A stretch of DNA of 64,000 bases from Anastrepha obliqua (taxonomy: Eukaryota; Arthropoda; Insecta; Diptera; Tephritidae). Position 1 is the stretch's first letter. Each line of letters starts with the position of its first letter. The position numbers were made by a program, and so were the translations under genes. Location of the stretch: contig NC_072895.1 of NCBI RefSeq assembly GCF_027943255.1, positions 75,642,001 to 75,706,000 of the forward strand, given 5' to 3'. This document shows, piece after piece, positions 55,714-64,000 of this stretch. The notes beneath the pieces were generated by a model that was not told the DNA's origin, did not search any database, and saw nothing but the letters and a program-made list of their open reading frames with translations.

Positions 55714-56517
55714 CAGTCTGTGTCAGAAGAAAAGAACTCGGTTTTTTTCTTATAACTTCAAGATATATATCGTTGTGCTTTTTCCTGCATAATAGTCCCA
55801 TTCAAGGGCTACGGCGCCAGTGCTAACTCAGGTTAGTGTCGTTCGAAACTTTCCCGTAAACCAAAAAAAAATAAGTGAGAAGTACGCGAAGCGTTTTGAG
55901 GCGGTATTTTTATACACGCATTCGAGAGCCCGAAATAAATTAATTAAAAAATCAAAAAAGTTTGTTGTGATGTGAAATTAGCGGTATAAGGTGTACAAAA
56001 ATTGGCTTGAAGCGAGTGATGACAAAAAAGCAGGATAAAGTGATCGACCAATTTTTTAAGCGGGTGACCACGCCAAGCACGATTAGTTCTTGCTAAAAAG
56101 GGAACAGATATGAGTATCAGCACCATCGAACGTCGACTGAAGGAGGCGAACACATCCTACCGTCCCACATCATCAAAACCACTGCTCTCAGAAAAACACG
56201 TTGAGAAACAATAAAACAAGAAAACAACAAAATGGCGTCACAGCATTGGCCTGGCCTTCCCAATCCCCAGGCGCCAACCCTACTGAAAATGTGTGGAGAA
56301 CTATGGCAACGTATCTTGCCGGAAGGCCAGTCCATGATTTAAAGCAACGCGTGCGTCAAGTTCGCAAAATCTAGTCCTGTTTGCTGACGAGCTACGTAGA
56401 AAAGCTGGTTCAAAGCATGAAGAAGGTGCCAGGCTATACTCGTAAAAAATTTTGAAACATATATTTTTTATATGTACTTTGCGAATAATCGCGGTTCCTT
56501 TTTTCTGACACAGACTG
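55714..56517 (+). mobile_element. Tc1-like element, internally deleted
   Basis: Inverted ends CAGTCTGTGTCAGAAGAAAA and CAGTCTGTGTCAGAAAAAAG enclose 804 bp, with TA on the right (56518-56519) and a mutated CA on the left. It sits in the SINE tail. Inside, RLVLAKKGTDMSISTIERRL (HTH) is joined by deletion to a C-terminal part in shifting frames (SPGANPTENVWRTMATYLAG and LVQSMKKVPGYT), where the E of the DD34E triad is readable. Confidence 0.72.
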
Positions 56518-56813
56518 TATATACTTATGTATATGTGTAGAGTAAACAGACAAATTCACTAATCTAATATGCGCAAATACTCGTAAGTTACGAATTGAGT
56601 TGAAAGGGGAAGAAAAAATTTGGGACGAAAATATTTTGCAATTTACTCTTGAAAACAAAAAAAAGAAAAACATTTTTTTCATTAGAAGAAAAACTTAAGT
56701 ACAGCACGTGTTTGGCGCAATGTCTTCACTATTTACAAAAATAAATGTATTGAAAAAAGCACGCCTGCCTGCTGCCTTTCTTTCAAATTGTGTTATAGAT
56801 ACTCTTATATGTA

Positions 56814-58085
56814 ACAGGTCAGTCCATAAGTTCGTACGTTTTTTAAAGGTGGTTTTAAAATTATTAAAAAAAATGTTTAAAGTATTTATTTTAATCAATA
56901 ATATATTTTCCTTCATTATTTACAATGTCTTCCCAACGTGTAGGCAAATTCTTAATTTCCTGCTCAAAAAATTGTTTGTCCTTGTTTGGCTCCACGCTTC
57001 GATATCCCTCTTTTTATAGCTTCTTTTGAGGAGTAGTTCTTGTTACTCATGTGGGATTGAAGTCCACGGAAAAGCTGATAACCACAAGGTCCAATATCCG
57101 GAGAGTATGGTGGATGCAGCATCAGCTCCCATCCGAGATCGTTCAGCTTGCCTAATGTTTGCCTTGCGGTTGAGGTCTTGCGTTGTCGTAATGAAACAAA
57201 ACTTTGCGTCTATTCATTAAAGACGGTCGATTTTTGTTAAGTGCCTCATTCAGGTTTGATAGCTGATGGGAATAATAATCAGCAGTTATCGTCTGGTTTG
57301 GTTCCAGAAGTTCAATACCGGCCATATCCCACCAAATAGAGAGGAGAATCTTCTTGGAGTGAAGGCCATCTCTAGGGGTCGGTTCTGGTGTTTCATCTTT
57401 ATCTAACCATTGGCGTTTGCAAACAGGATTATTGTAAAGGACCCATTTTTCATCACCAGTAACGATACGGTTCAAAAAACTTTCATTTTCAAGCTGTTGC
57501 AGCAGCTGGGAACACACATTCACTCTCTGCTGAAGGTTGGCGACGGAAAGTCTATGCGGAACCCATTTTCCCAGCTTTGAAACCTTTCCCAACTGAACCA
57601 GGTGTCTGTGAATCGTTCCATGCGATGAATTTAAGCTCTGAGCTATCATATCGACTGTCAAATTTGGCTCAGTTTCCACGAGTTCGAGCAAGGCGTCGGA
57701 GTTAAAGACCTCGGGACGACCAGCGCGCGGGGCATCCTCCACGTCGCAGTTACCACTTCGGATTTGTGAAAACCAATTTTGCGCAGTCCTTACACTCACG
57801 GTATCCTCTCCGTGAACACTGTTTATTTCTGCAGCAGCAGTTGTTGCATTTTTACCACTTTTATAAAAAAATACAAAATATGCCTCTTATCGCGTATAAG
57901 TTGAAGATTCCATTTTATTTTTTAACAACACGTGCTTCTATCCGCGATTAAAATCACTTGTTGAGTGCACAATCAAAGAAAATATAAACAGTTCCGTTAT
58001 ATTCCGCGAATAAATTTTTGTATGCAAAAATTGTACAAAAGTGATATTATGGGTAAAGTACGCACGAACTTATGGACTGACCTGA
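56814..58085 (-). mobile_element. Mariner (mellifera-like), full length
   Basis: It is flanked by TA (56812-56813 and 58086-58087), with terminal repeats ACAGGTCAGTCCATAAGTTC and TCAGGTCAGTCCATAAGTTC (inverted), 1272 bp. It is the complete version of the fragment at 13279. The maT element begins four bases after it. Confidence 0.85.
57000..57890 (-). pseudogene. Mariner transposase with Asp-to-Gly at third site
   Basis: The N-terminal HTH (YKSGKNATTAAAEINSVHGE, TAQNWFSQIRSGNCDVEDAP) is in frame with the 57152-57799 ORF, but a one-base deletion in the T run near 57869 separates the start. The linker GKWVPHRL follows, then NRIVTGDEKWVLYNNPVCKR (first Asp), ILLSIWWDMAGIELLEPNQT and KVLFHYDNARP (second Asp). 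A frameshift then moves to MLHPPYSPDIGPCGYQLFRG, where Gly (codon GGT, 57081-57083) replaces the third catalytic Asp of the DD34D triad. EAIKRGI ends the readable region. Confidence 0.8.
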
Positions 58086-58087
58086 TA

Positions 58088-59351
58088 TACAGGGTGAACG
58101 ATATGAAGTGTTACCTATTCAAAACACCATAACTTTTTTGTGTGAAATTAGTTTTTATTGATTTCAAAGACAAAATTGTTCAAAAATTATTACAATTTTA
58201 ATATATATTCACTTTAGCTCGATAAGACCACCTTTTGCCTTGACTATAGCCTTCAAACGGTCAAAAAATGAGTTGCATGCTGCACGAATGTGTTTTTGAG
58301 GTATTTTGGCCCATTCTCGTATAATCGCTTTTTTCAGCGCATCCATACTGCCATATTTTTTAGTCCTCAACTTGTTCTGCAAAATGGGCCAGATGGAATA
58401 GTCCATCGGATTTGCGTCTGGAGAATTCGAAAGCCATTGTGTGGACGAAATGAAGTGTGAAACATGATTTTTTAACCATTCTTGGTTCACACGAGCTTTA
58501 TGAGACGGTGCCGAGTCCTGTTGGAATGTCCATGATCTACGACCGAAATGTTTGCGTGTCCACGGCTCTAAAGCAGCTTCTAAAACATTTTCCCGATAAT
58601 AAGTCGCATTCACTTTGATACCAGGTTCGATAAAAACGATTCGAGAGCGTCCATCAGCGGTCACTGCGGCCCAAACCATTATTTGCGATGGGAAATTGCT
58701 TCGAGTGGCCATACGTACATAGGTTCAAATTCTCGTATGAGCGTTCGATCAAGTAAACACGATCGTTTTGCGTGTTTACGAACTGCTCAATTGGGAAATT
58801 TTTTTCATCAGAAAACACAATGTTAGGAAATTCGCCACGTTCGTGCAAGCGCAACAACTCCTTTGCTCTTTCGCACCGAAATTTTTTTGCTGGGTCGAAA
58901 GATCGTGTGCTTTTTGGAACTTGTAAGCTTTGACCGTGAGCTCATTTTTCAATATGCGTCGAATGCTGTCTTGCGATATTTTCAGTTCTTTGACCATTTT
59001 TCTTCCACTTCGACGTGGATTTTGTTCAAGTCGAGCCTTCACTTTCCGAACCATTTCTGGCGTTGTTGCGGTTTTTTTGGTCCATCTCCATAGCGTTTTG
59101 CAATGCTACCAGTATCATTGTAACGTTTTATAGTGCGATACACAAACATTTTATTCACTTTGAGGTGACTGAGCTCACGAACAATGGCTGGTTGTGATTT
59201 TCCAGCCAAATATAACGCAATCACATTATTACGTTTGAATTCCATCAATATATTGAACTGTCATGAGAACAATTTTGACGTTGATGTCCTGAGCTGTTTT
59301 ACAGATACAAGCAGTGTGAAGTTGGTAACACTTCATATCGTTCACCCTGTA
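58088..59351 (-). mobile_element. maT-like DD37D transposon, full length
   Basis: TA at 58088-58089 and 59350-59351 flanks 1260 bp with inverted ends CAGGGTGAACGATATGAAGT, continuing to GTTACC, which match by eye on both sides. It carries one transposase gene on the minus strand. Confidence 0.87.
58209..59248 (-). pseudogene. DD37D (maT-like) transposase, frameshifted
   Basis: The start is ATG 59246 (MEFKRNNVIALYLAGKSQPA). The first HTH runs to SIAKRYGDGPKKP; a frameshift near 59045 leads to NPRRSGRKMVKELKISQDSI (second HTH). A shift near 58880 leads to GEFPNIVFSDEKNFPIEQFV with the first catalytic Asp. A shift near 58715 leads to SQIMVWAAVTADGRSRIVFI, WTFQQDSAPSHKARVNQEWL (second Asp) and NSPDANPMDYSIWPILQNK (third Asp). 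I count 37 residues between the second and third Asp, hence DD37D. The C-terminus KAKGGLIELK ends at the normal stop. All three Asp remain, but three frameshifts break the gene. Confidence 0.82.
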
Positions 59352-59796
59352 TACACATGTATGTACATATTTATATTTTAAGCTGCTGAGCTGTGAAAAA
59401 AACTTATTTAATTATTGTCTGTTGTCTGTTTACTAAATTAATATTTTCTATTTTGTTAAATTTTCTCTTTGAAGACGGCGTTAAATTAATTAAAATAGTT
59501 TTATTTATTTGCGTGCCAGGAATTTTACAATTTTTCTTACGGGATTTATAAATCGTCAATTTCACGGTCAAAACGAAACAGACATACATTTTTCAAATAC
59601 GATATTTAGTTAATTTTTTCTGCTGTATACACTTATTATCAGAATTATTTCCTTTAATGTTTACTCAATATCGTGTTAGCATTGAAAGTATTTGCTTATC
59701 TTATTATGCATATGACTCAAAATAACATGGGTCAACTTGTGAATATAATATTAAATGTGTGTAAGTTCTGTAGGAAAATGAAAGAGGTATTTAAAC
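59352..59796. other. No gene seen
   Basis: A+T-rich spacer between two transposons. Confidence 0.45.
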
Positions 59797-60722
59797 TACA
59801 GGGTGGGCCATATAGCGGTTGCTTTTTGAACAACCTATTTTTTTGGGAATGGTAATACAAATGACATGTCAAATGTGTCCATAATTTACTTAAAGATTTG
59901 ACATTTACGAAATGGGACGCTATACGCTTGAACAAAATTAGGAAAATGGGCAGAAAATCGTTTGACCGAAGATGAGCATTTTTACCGAAAAATCTTCTTT
60001 TCTGATGAAGCTCATTTTCACATCGGTGGCTACGTCAATAAGCAAAATTGTCGGATTTGGGGCTCAGAGAATCCACGAGTTACTGCAAAGAAGCAAATGT
60101 ATCTACAACGAGTCACTGTTTGGTGCTGTTTTTGGTCTGGCGGCATCATCGGGCCATTTTTTTTCGAAAATGAGCGAGTAGCCGCGGTTAGAGTAAATGG
60201 CGAGCGTTACCGTGACATGCACAACGTGTTTTTGTTTCCAAAAATTTAAGAGGATGACATGGACGACATTTGGTTTCAACAGGACGGTGCAACTTGTCAC
60301 ACTGCCAAAGTTACACTCGAACTTTTGGCTACCGTTTTTGAAAACCGAATAATCAGCCGAAATTCCGATATCAATTGGCCGCCTCGGAGCTGTGATTTAA
60401 GCCCGTTGGACTATTTTTTGTGGGGAGCCGTTAAGGACAAATGCTATGCGAACCATCCAGAGACGATTGATGCTTTAAAACACGAAATCGAAGTTGCCAT
60501 TCATGAAATTGGAGCCCAAACAATCCAAAATGTGCTTAAAAATTGGGTTGATCGAATGGGGTACTGTAAAGCCAGTCGTGGCAGTCATTTGAACGATATT
60601 ATTTTTCATTCATAAATGACCATGTTCAATCTTCAAAGTAAAAAAAAAAGTTTGAAAAAATATTGATTAGTTTTTTTTTTATAGCCGATTCAAAAAGCAA
60701 ATTTTACATGGCCCACCCTGTA
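59797..60722 (+). mobile_element. rosa-like DD41D transposon, internally deleted
   Basis: TA at 59797-59798 and 60721-60722 flanks a 922-bp element. The ends are CAGGGTGGGCCATATAGCGG and, inverted, CAGGGTGGGCCATGTAAAAT. The transposase start MGRYTLEQN near 59911 runs into the middle of the protein because about 100 codons of the HTH region have been deleted. Confidence 0.87.
59911..60615 (+). pseudogene. DD41D (rosa-like) transposase, HTH deleted
   Basis: The start ATG (59911) is followed by a stop at the deletion joint. ORF 59962-60249 carries YRKIFFSDEAHFHIGGYVNK (first Asp), VTVWCCFWSGGIIGPFFFEN and NGERYRDMHNVFLFPKI, with a TAA where the family continues. ORF 60259-60615, in another frame, has MDDIWFQQDGATCHTAKVTL (second Asp), PPRSCDLSPLDYFLWGAVKD (third Asp) and the C-terminus WVDRMGYCKASRGSHLND. 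I count 41 residues between the second and third Asp, the DD41D spacing. The catalytic residues are intact, but without the DNA-binding domain the protein cannot bind its ends. Confidence 0.82.
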
Positions 60723-61215
60723 TTAGATAAAAGGATATGATAATCAAGTCCAGGAAATTTGTAAACCTATTGCTGCTAATGTTCTTTCCATTTAAAATTT
60801 AGAAAAATAATTAAAACTTCGTCTGCTATATAAAAGTTGTTTGTAGAGATCACACTAATTTGGTCGTTATTGCAGAGATAATCAGCAACTTCTTATAGCA
60901 TAAAAGACACAATGGAGACACAGAGTAATGTTTTTCGTCTACCTTGTATCTTGCGTTATCAGCTTATTCAGTAATTTATCACTGTATTTAATGGAGGCTA
61001 ACACAGTTCACAACTATAGTAGATTTAGACAATACGTGTTTTCTTGTCATGGTGCTTCTAACTGCTTCTACAGCTGCGAAACACCGGTATTTATGTCAAG
61101 TTTTAGGTCTGTACGCATTCTTTATATGGATAATAGAGCAACCAAATGAGCAAAAGTATATTTTTGCTCCCGCTAATTTTCAGATAAAATTCAATTTTCC
61201 CTAGTGTATTATAAT
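60723..61215. other. No gene seen
   Basis: A+T-rich unique spacer. Confidence 0.45.
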
Positions 61216-62486
61216 TATTGGATAGTCGAAAAAGTGTTTCGTATTTTGTCAATAGATGTCGTTGGAATCATCTATCTCTAGTGCTACCAATCACATTGTG
61301 TCATATCATATGGTGTTAGAAAGGTGACATTTAAGCTTCATTTAACCAAAAAAAAATTAAATTCGGAGAAGTTGAAAAAAAGTTATAGCTGTTCAAAAAT
61401 GAGTGAAAATAACGAAGAAATTCGCTATATTTTGAAATTTTTGTATAAAAAAGAGAAGAATGCCACGCAAGTCACCAATGAAATTTGTGAAGTTTACGGA
61501 GACGATGCTGTATAAGTTCGTGTAGCGAAACAATGGTTCGCTCGCTTCCGTTCTGGAAATTTCAATGTGAAAGATGCACCTCGCTGAAAAAGTCGATGAA
61601 ATTATGGAAAAGATTGACCAGGACCGTCATATAAGCTGCCATGACATCGCCAAGGCACTAAACATTCATCATCAAACGGTTTTTAACCATTTAAAAAAGG
61701 CTGGTTACAAAAAAAAAAGCTCGATGTTTGGGTACCACATGAATTGTCTGTGAAAAATTTAATGGACCGAATTAACATCTGCGAACCTTTGCTGAAACGA
61801 AATGAAATCGAACCATTTCTGAAGCGAATGGTAACAGGAGACGAAAAGTGGGTCAAATACGACAATAATGTGCGAAAAAGATCATGGTGCAAGGGTGGTG
61901 AAGCTCAGCAAATGGTCGCAAAGCCAGGAATGACGCCTCGAAAGGTTATGATGTGTGTTTGGTGGGATTGGAAAGGAATCATCCACTATGAGCTGCTCCA
62001 GCCTGCTGTAACGATTGATTCTACACTTTACTGTCAACAACTGATGAGATTGAAGCAAGCAATCGAAAAAAAACGGCCAGAACTGATCAGCAGAAAGGGT
62101 GTCGTCTTCCATCAGGACAACGCTAGGCCACACACATCTTTCATGACTCGGCAAAAACTGGGAGAGCTTGGCTGGGAAGTTTTGATGCATCCACCATATA
62201 GCCCTGACCTTGCAGCATCGGACTACCATTTGTTTCGGTCAATGCAGAACTCCCTTAATGGAGTAAAGTTGGCTTCAAGAGAAGCCTGTGAAAATTACTT
62301 GTCTCAGTTTTTCGCCGAGAAAGCACAAAAGTTTTACACTGATGGAATAATGTCTCTAGAAGAAAAATGGCAAAAGGTGGTCGACCAAAATGGTACACAT
62401 TTGGTTTAATAAAGTTCATTATAAATATAAAAAAATGAGTTGAAGTTTGATTAGATATACGAAAAGACTTTTTCGACTACCCAATA
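61216..62486 (+). mobile_element. Mariner (cecropia-like), near full length
   Basis: TA at 61216-61217 and 62485-62486 flanks 1267 bp with inverted ends TTGGATAGTCGAAAAAGTGT and TTGGGTAGTCGAAAAAGTCT. It is the longer sister of the 19385-20469 copy, which it matches closely from end to end. Confidence 0.87.
61399..62409 (+). pseudogene. Mariner transposase, N-terminal lesions, intact DD34D core
   Basis: The start is ATG 61399 (MSENNEEIRYILKFLYKKEK), then EICEVYGDD and a stop at 61513-61515. VRVAKQWFARFRSGNFNVKD continues, a small deletion after DAPR removes the RSGRP motif, and AEKVDEIMEKIDQDRHISCH follows. An A-run indel at about 61710-61719 separates this from ORF 61744-62409 (221 aa). That ORF is intact: MVTGDEKWVKYDNNVRKRSW (first Asp), VWWDWKGIIHYELLQPAVTI, VVFHQDNARPHTSFMTRQKL (second Asp) and PPYSPDLAASDYHLFRSMQN (third Asp, 34 residues on). 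The C-terminus is complete. The wording resembles the cecropia subfamily, which includes Hsmar1. Confidence 0.82.
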
Positions 62487-63765
62487 TTTTGTTCTAAGCA
62501 ATTTATCCAAATTGAGTGTGTGATGCTCAAACTGGTGAAAGCAAACGAAAATTTCGCGTTGTGGAACGGATAACCCACTCGTAATTGTTGACAGTCCGAT
62601 ACATTCACAGATATACATAGATTTCAGAGTTTTAGCACCATCAATAGCTCTGTTTTTACATATTGCACTATAACTTAAAGGCAAATATCGTCTAAGCGAT
62701 TCCTGAAATGGAGCCGCACTGTGCCAACCAGCGCTTGAAACATTTTGTTAAAGGGGTATTGCGAGGTCAGTCGAAAGAGCCATTTCAGTAAAAACTTCTT
62801 TTAAAATGTTTGTAAATTTGTTTTTCTACAATATACCAAAGTGAGGAATTCATTTATTTCTTTTATAGGAACATACTTGTATTTAGATCATCTTGCAGTC
62901 AAATATTTAAAACTTCATGCAAAGAACATTTTATTACTTTTTTGTTTGTTTTGTAATTCAATCCTGTGAATAATTTGCTTCTTCTCTGTAATAATGCTCA
63001 ACGCATACAGGAGTTGCTAACCAAAGAAAAACGAACAAATCAAAAATAAATTAAAACAGGAAAGCATGCTTGCGCATGCACGTATGTATGTATGTGTTCA
63101 TTGCTCATGCCCCTTATCAAACTCAGCTGACTGTTGTGGCTGTTTTTAGTGCATAGCATTTTTTTGTTCTGTTTTTTTTTTTGCTTTTCCTTGTTGATAC
63201 AATTTATCAGTAGCAGCACCAGGCAGGCAGGCAGTGTTATTCGCATTCTTTCTTTTTAAAATACTTTCTTTTGCAGCCTACAGCAAGGCTGGATATTTTG
63301 ATAAACTTAAGTACTTTTATGGAAAAATATTAACGATTTAAAAGGCCGTGTATTGCCGCATTGCTGGTAGCAGCAATTTCAAACTATTGAATTGATAAGA
63401 ACATTAAACATTTTACATGACTTCAAGGCAAAGCAGTGATAAAGCAGTGGAAAATATTATTTTGCACATACAGAAAGTATTTTATCTCAATGCCATTAAA
63501 GTTATTTGAGTCACTTCATAACAAATGTTTTTCTTTGCAAGGCCAAAGATGGCTTATTGGATTGTTGTACAATTAAATATACCAATATCTATAAATATAT
63601 GCATATGTGAGTATGCATGTGCTTCAAAAATAACTACTCAATCGGGAATAAGTTTATTTAAGTTGTGGAAAAATTAGAAAACCAAATACAAAGCAAACAT
63701 ACTTATGCGTATGATCTTAGATACAGGTTCTGGCACTCGAAATGTAAGCAATTTGTTAAAAATAA
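62487..63765. other. No gene seen; unique DNA
   Basis: No conserved ORF. Direct runs GGCAGGCAGGCAG at about 63221-63233. Confidence 0.4.
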
Positions 63766-63801
63766 AAAATGTGTGAAAATAATACAAAATTCACAATCAA
63801 T

Positions 63802-64000
63802 TTACTTTTGTTCGATATGACCACCTTTTGTCTTGAGACGGTCCAGAAACGAATCGCAACCTGCCCGAATATGACTTGCAGGTATTTTGGCCCACTCGCG
63901 GACAATGGCTTTTTTCAGCACCTCGAGACTGGTGAACCCTTTAGTTCACATCTCGCTCAGCCATTGTGAGGACGTTATGAATATCGGAACGTTGTTCTTT
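63802..64000 (-). pseudogene. maT-like transposase C-terminus, runs off window
   Basis: On the minus strand the frame reads FITSSQWLSEM, a stop, then KGFTSLEVLKKAIVREWAKI, ASHIRAGCDSFLDRLKTKGG and HIEQK before TAA (63802-63804). It is homologous to the C-terminus at 58209 onward, but the segment that should hold PDANPMDY, with the third catalytic Asp, has been deleted between SQWLSEM and KGFTSL. It continues beyond the window. Confidence 0.7.

Noticed and set aside
1..64000. CRISPR array, operon or bacterial genes
   Set aside because: Composition, SINEs, introns and transposon types are those of an insect nuclear genome; no regularly spaced repeats were found.
1..64000. LTR retrotransposon or endogenous virus
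   Set aside because: No pair of long direct repeats, gag-pol protease or integrase motif was recognised.

Overview
The window looks like intergenic or intronic DNA of a true fruit fly (Tephritidae; genus not assignable from sequence alone). It is strongly A+T rich, has no compact eukaryotic gene, and is packed with decayed transposons of kinds known from flies: mariner (DD34D), Tc1-like (DD34E), maT-like (DD37D), rosa-like (DD41D, a group first described from Ceratitis rosa), LOA-, Jockey- and R4/Dong-like LINEs, a tRNA-derived SINE, and TTAA-flanked short elements. Nearly every recognisable protein-coding stretch is a broken transposase or reverse transcriptase.

Layout. 0-4.4 kb: 3' part of a LINE with an open RT frame, a TTAA-flanked element with perfect 158-bp inverted arms, a mariner relic and a SINE with a 13-bp target duplication. 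4.4-9.6 kb: mostly unique DNA holding two short ORFs (5396-5528 and 8454-8589). Each reads as a signal peptide and runs into a GTGAGT splice donor in phase 1. These are the best candidates for host coding exons. 9.6-21 kb: LOA LINE pieces, rosa and mariner relics, SINEs and a second TTAA element. 21-34 kb: mostly unique DNA, with an internally deleted LINE (two PHD-like fingers plus an endonuclease), two Tc1 relics, and a GC3-rich mini-ORF near a possible promoter/first exon at about 32 kb. 34-44 kb: maT, Tc1, R4/Dong-like, mariner, Jockey and rosa relics, plus a TTAA element whose interior is a palindrome of 122-bp repeats. 44-55 kb: a rosa relic split by a LOA fragment, a 139-bp tandem duplication, two minus-strand LINE relics and a fourth TTAA element. 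55.4-62.5 kb: an almost continuous row of SINE, Tc1, mariner, maT, rosa and mariner elements, most with both ends visible and TA flanks. The window ends inside another maT copy.

How the parts relate. The DNA transposons are mostly internally deleted or frameshifted, and two mariners have lost the third catalytic Asp, so they look like non-autonomous fossils. The SINE presumably depended on a LINE; its TA-rich tail then served as a landing site for TA-targeting transposons at 13.28 kb and 55.71 kb. All assignments are by eye from translated motifs and terminal repeats; no database search was run.
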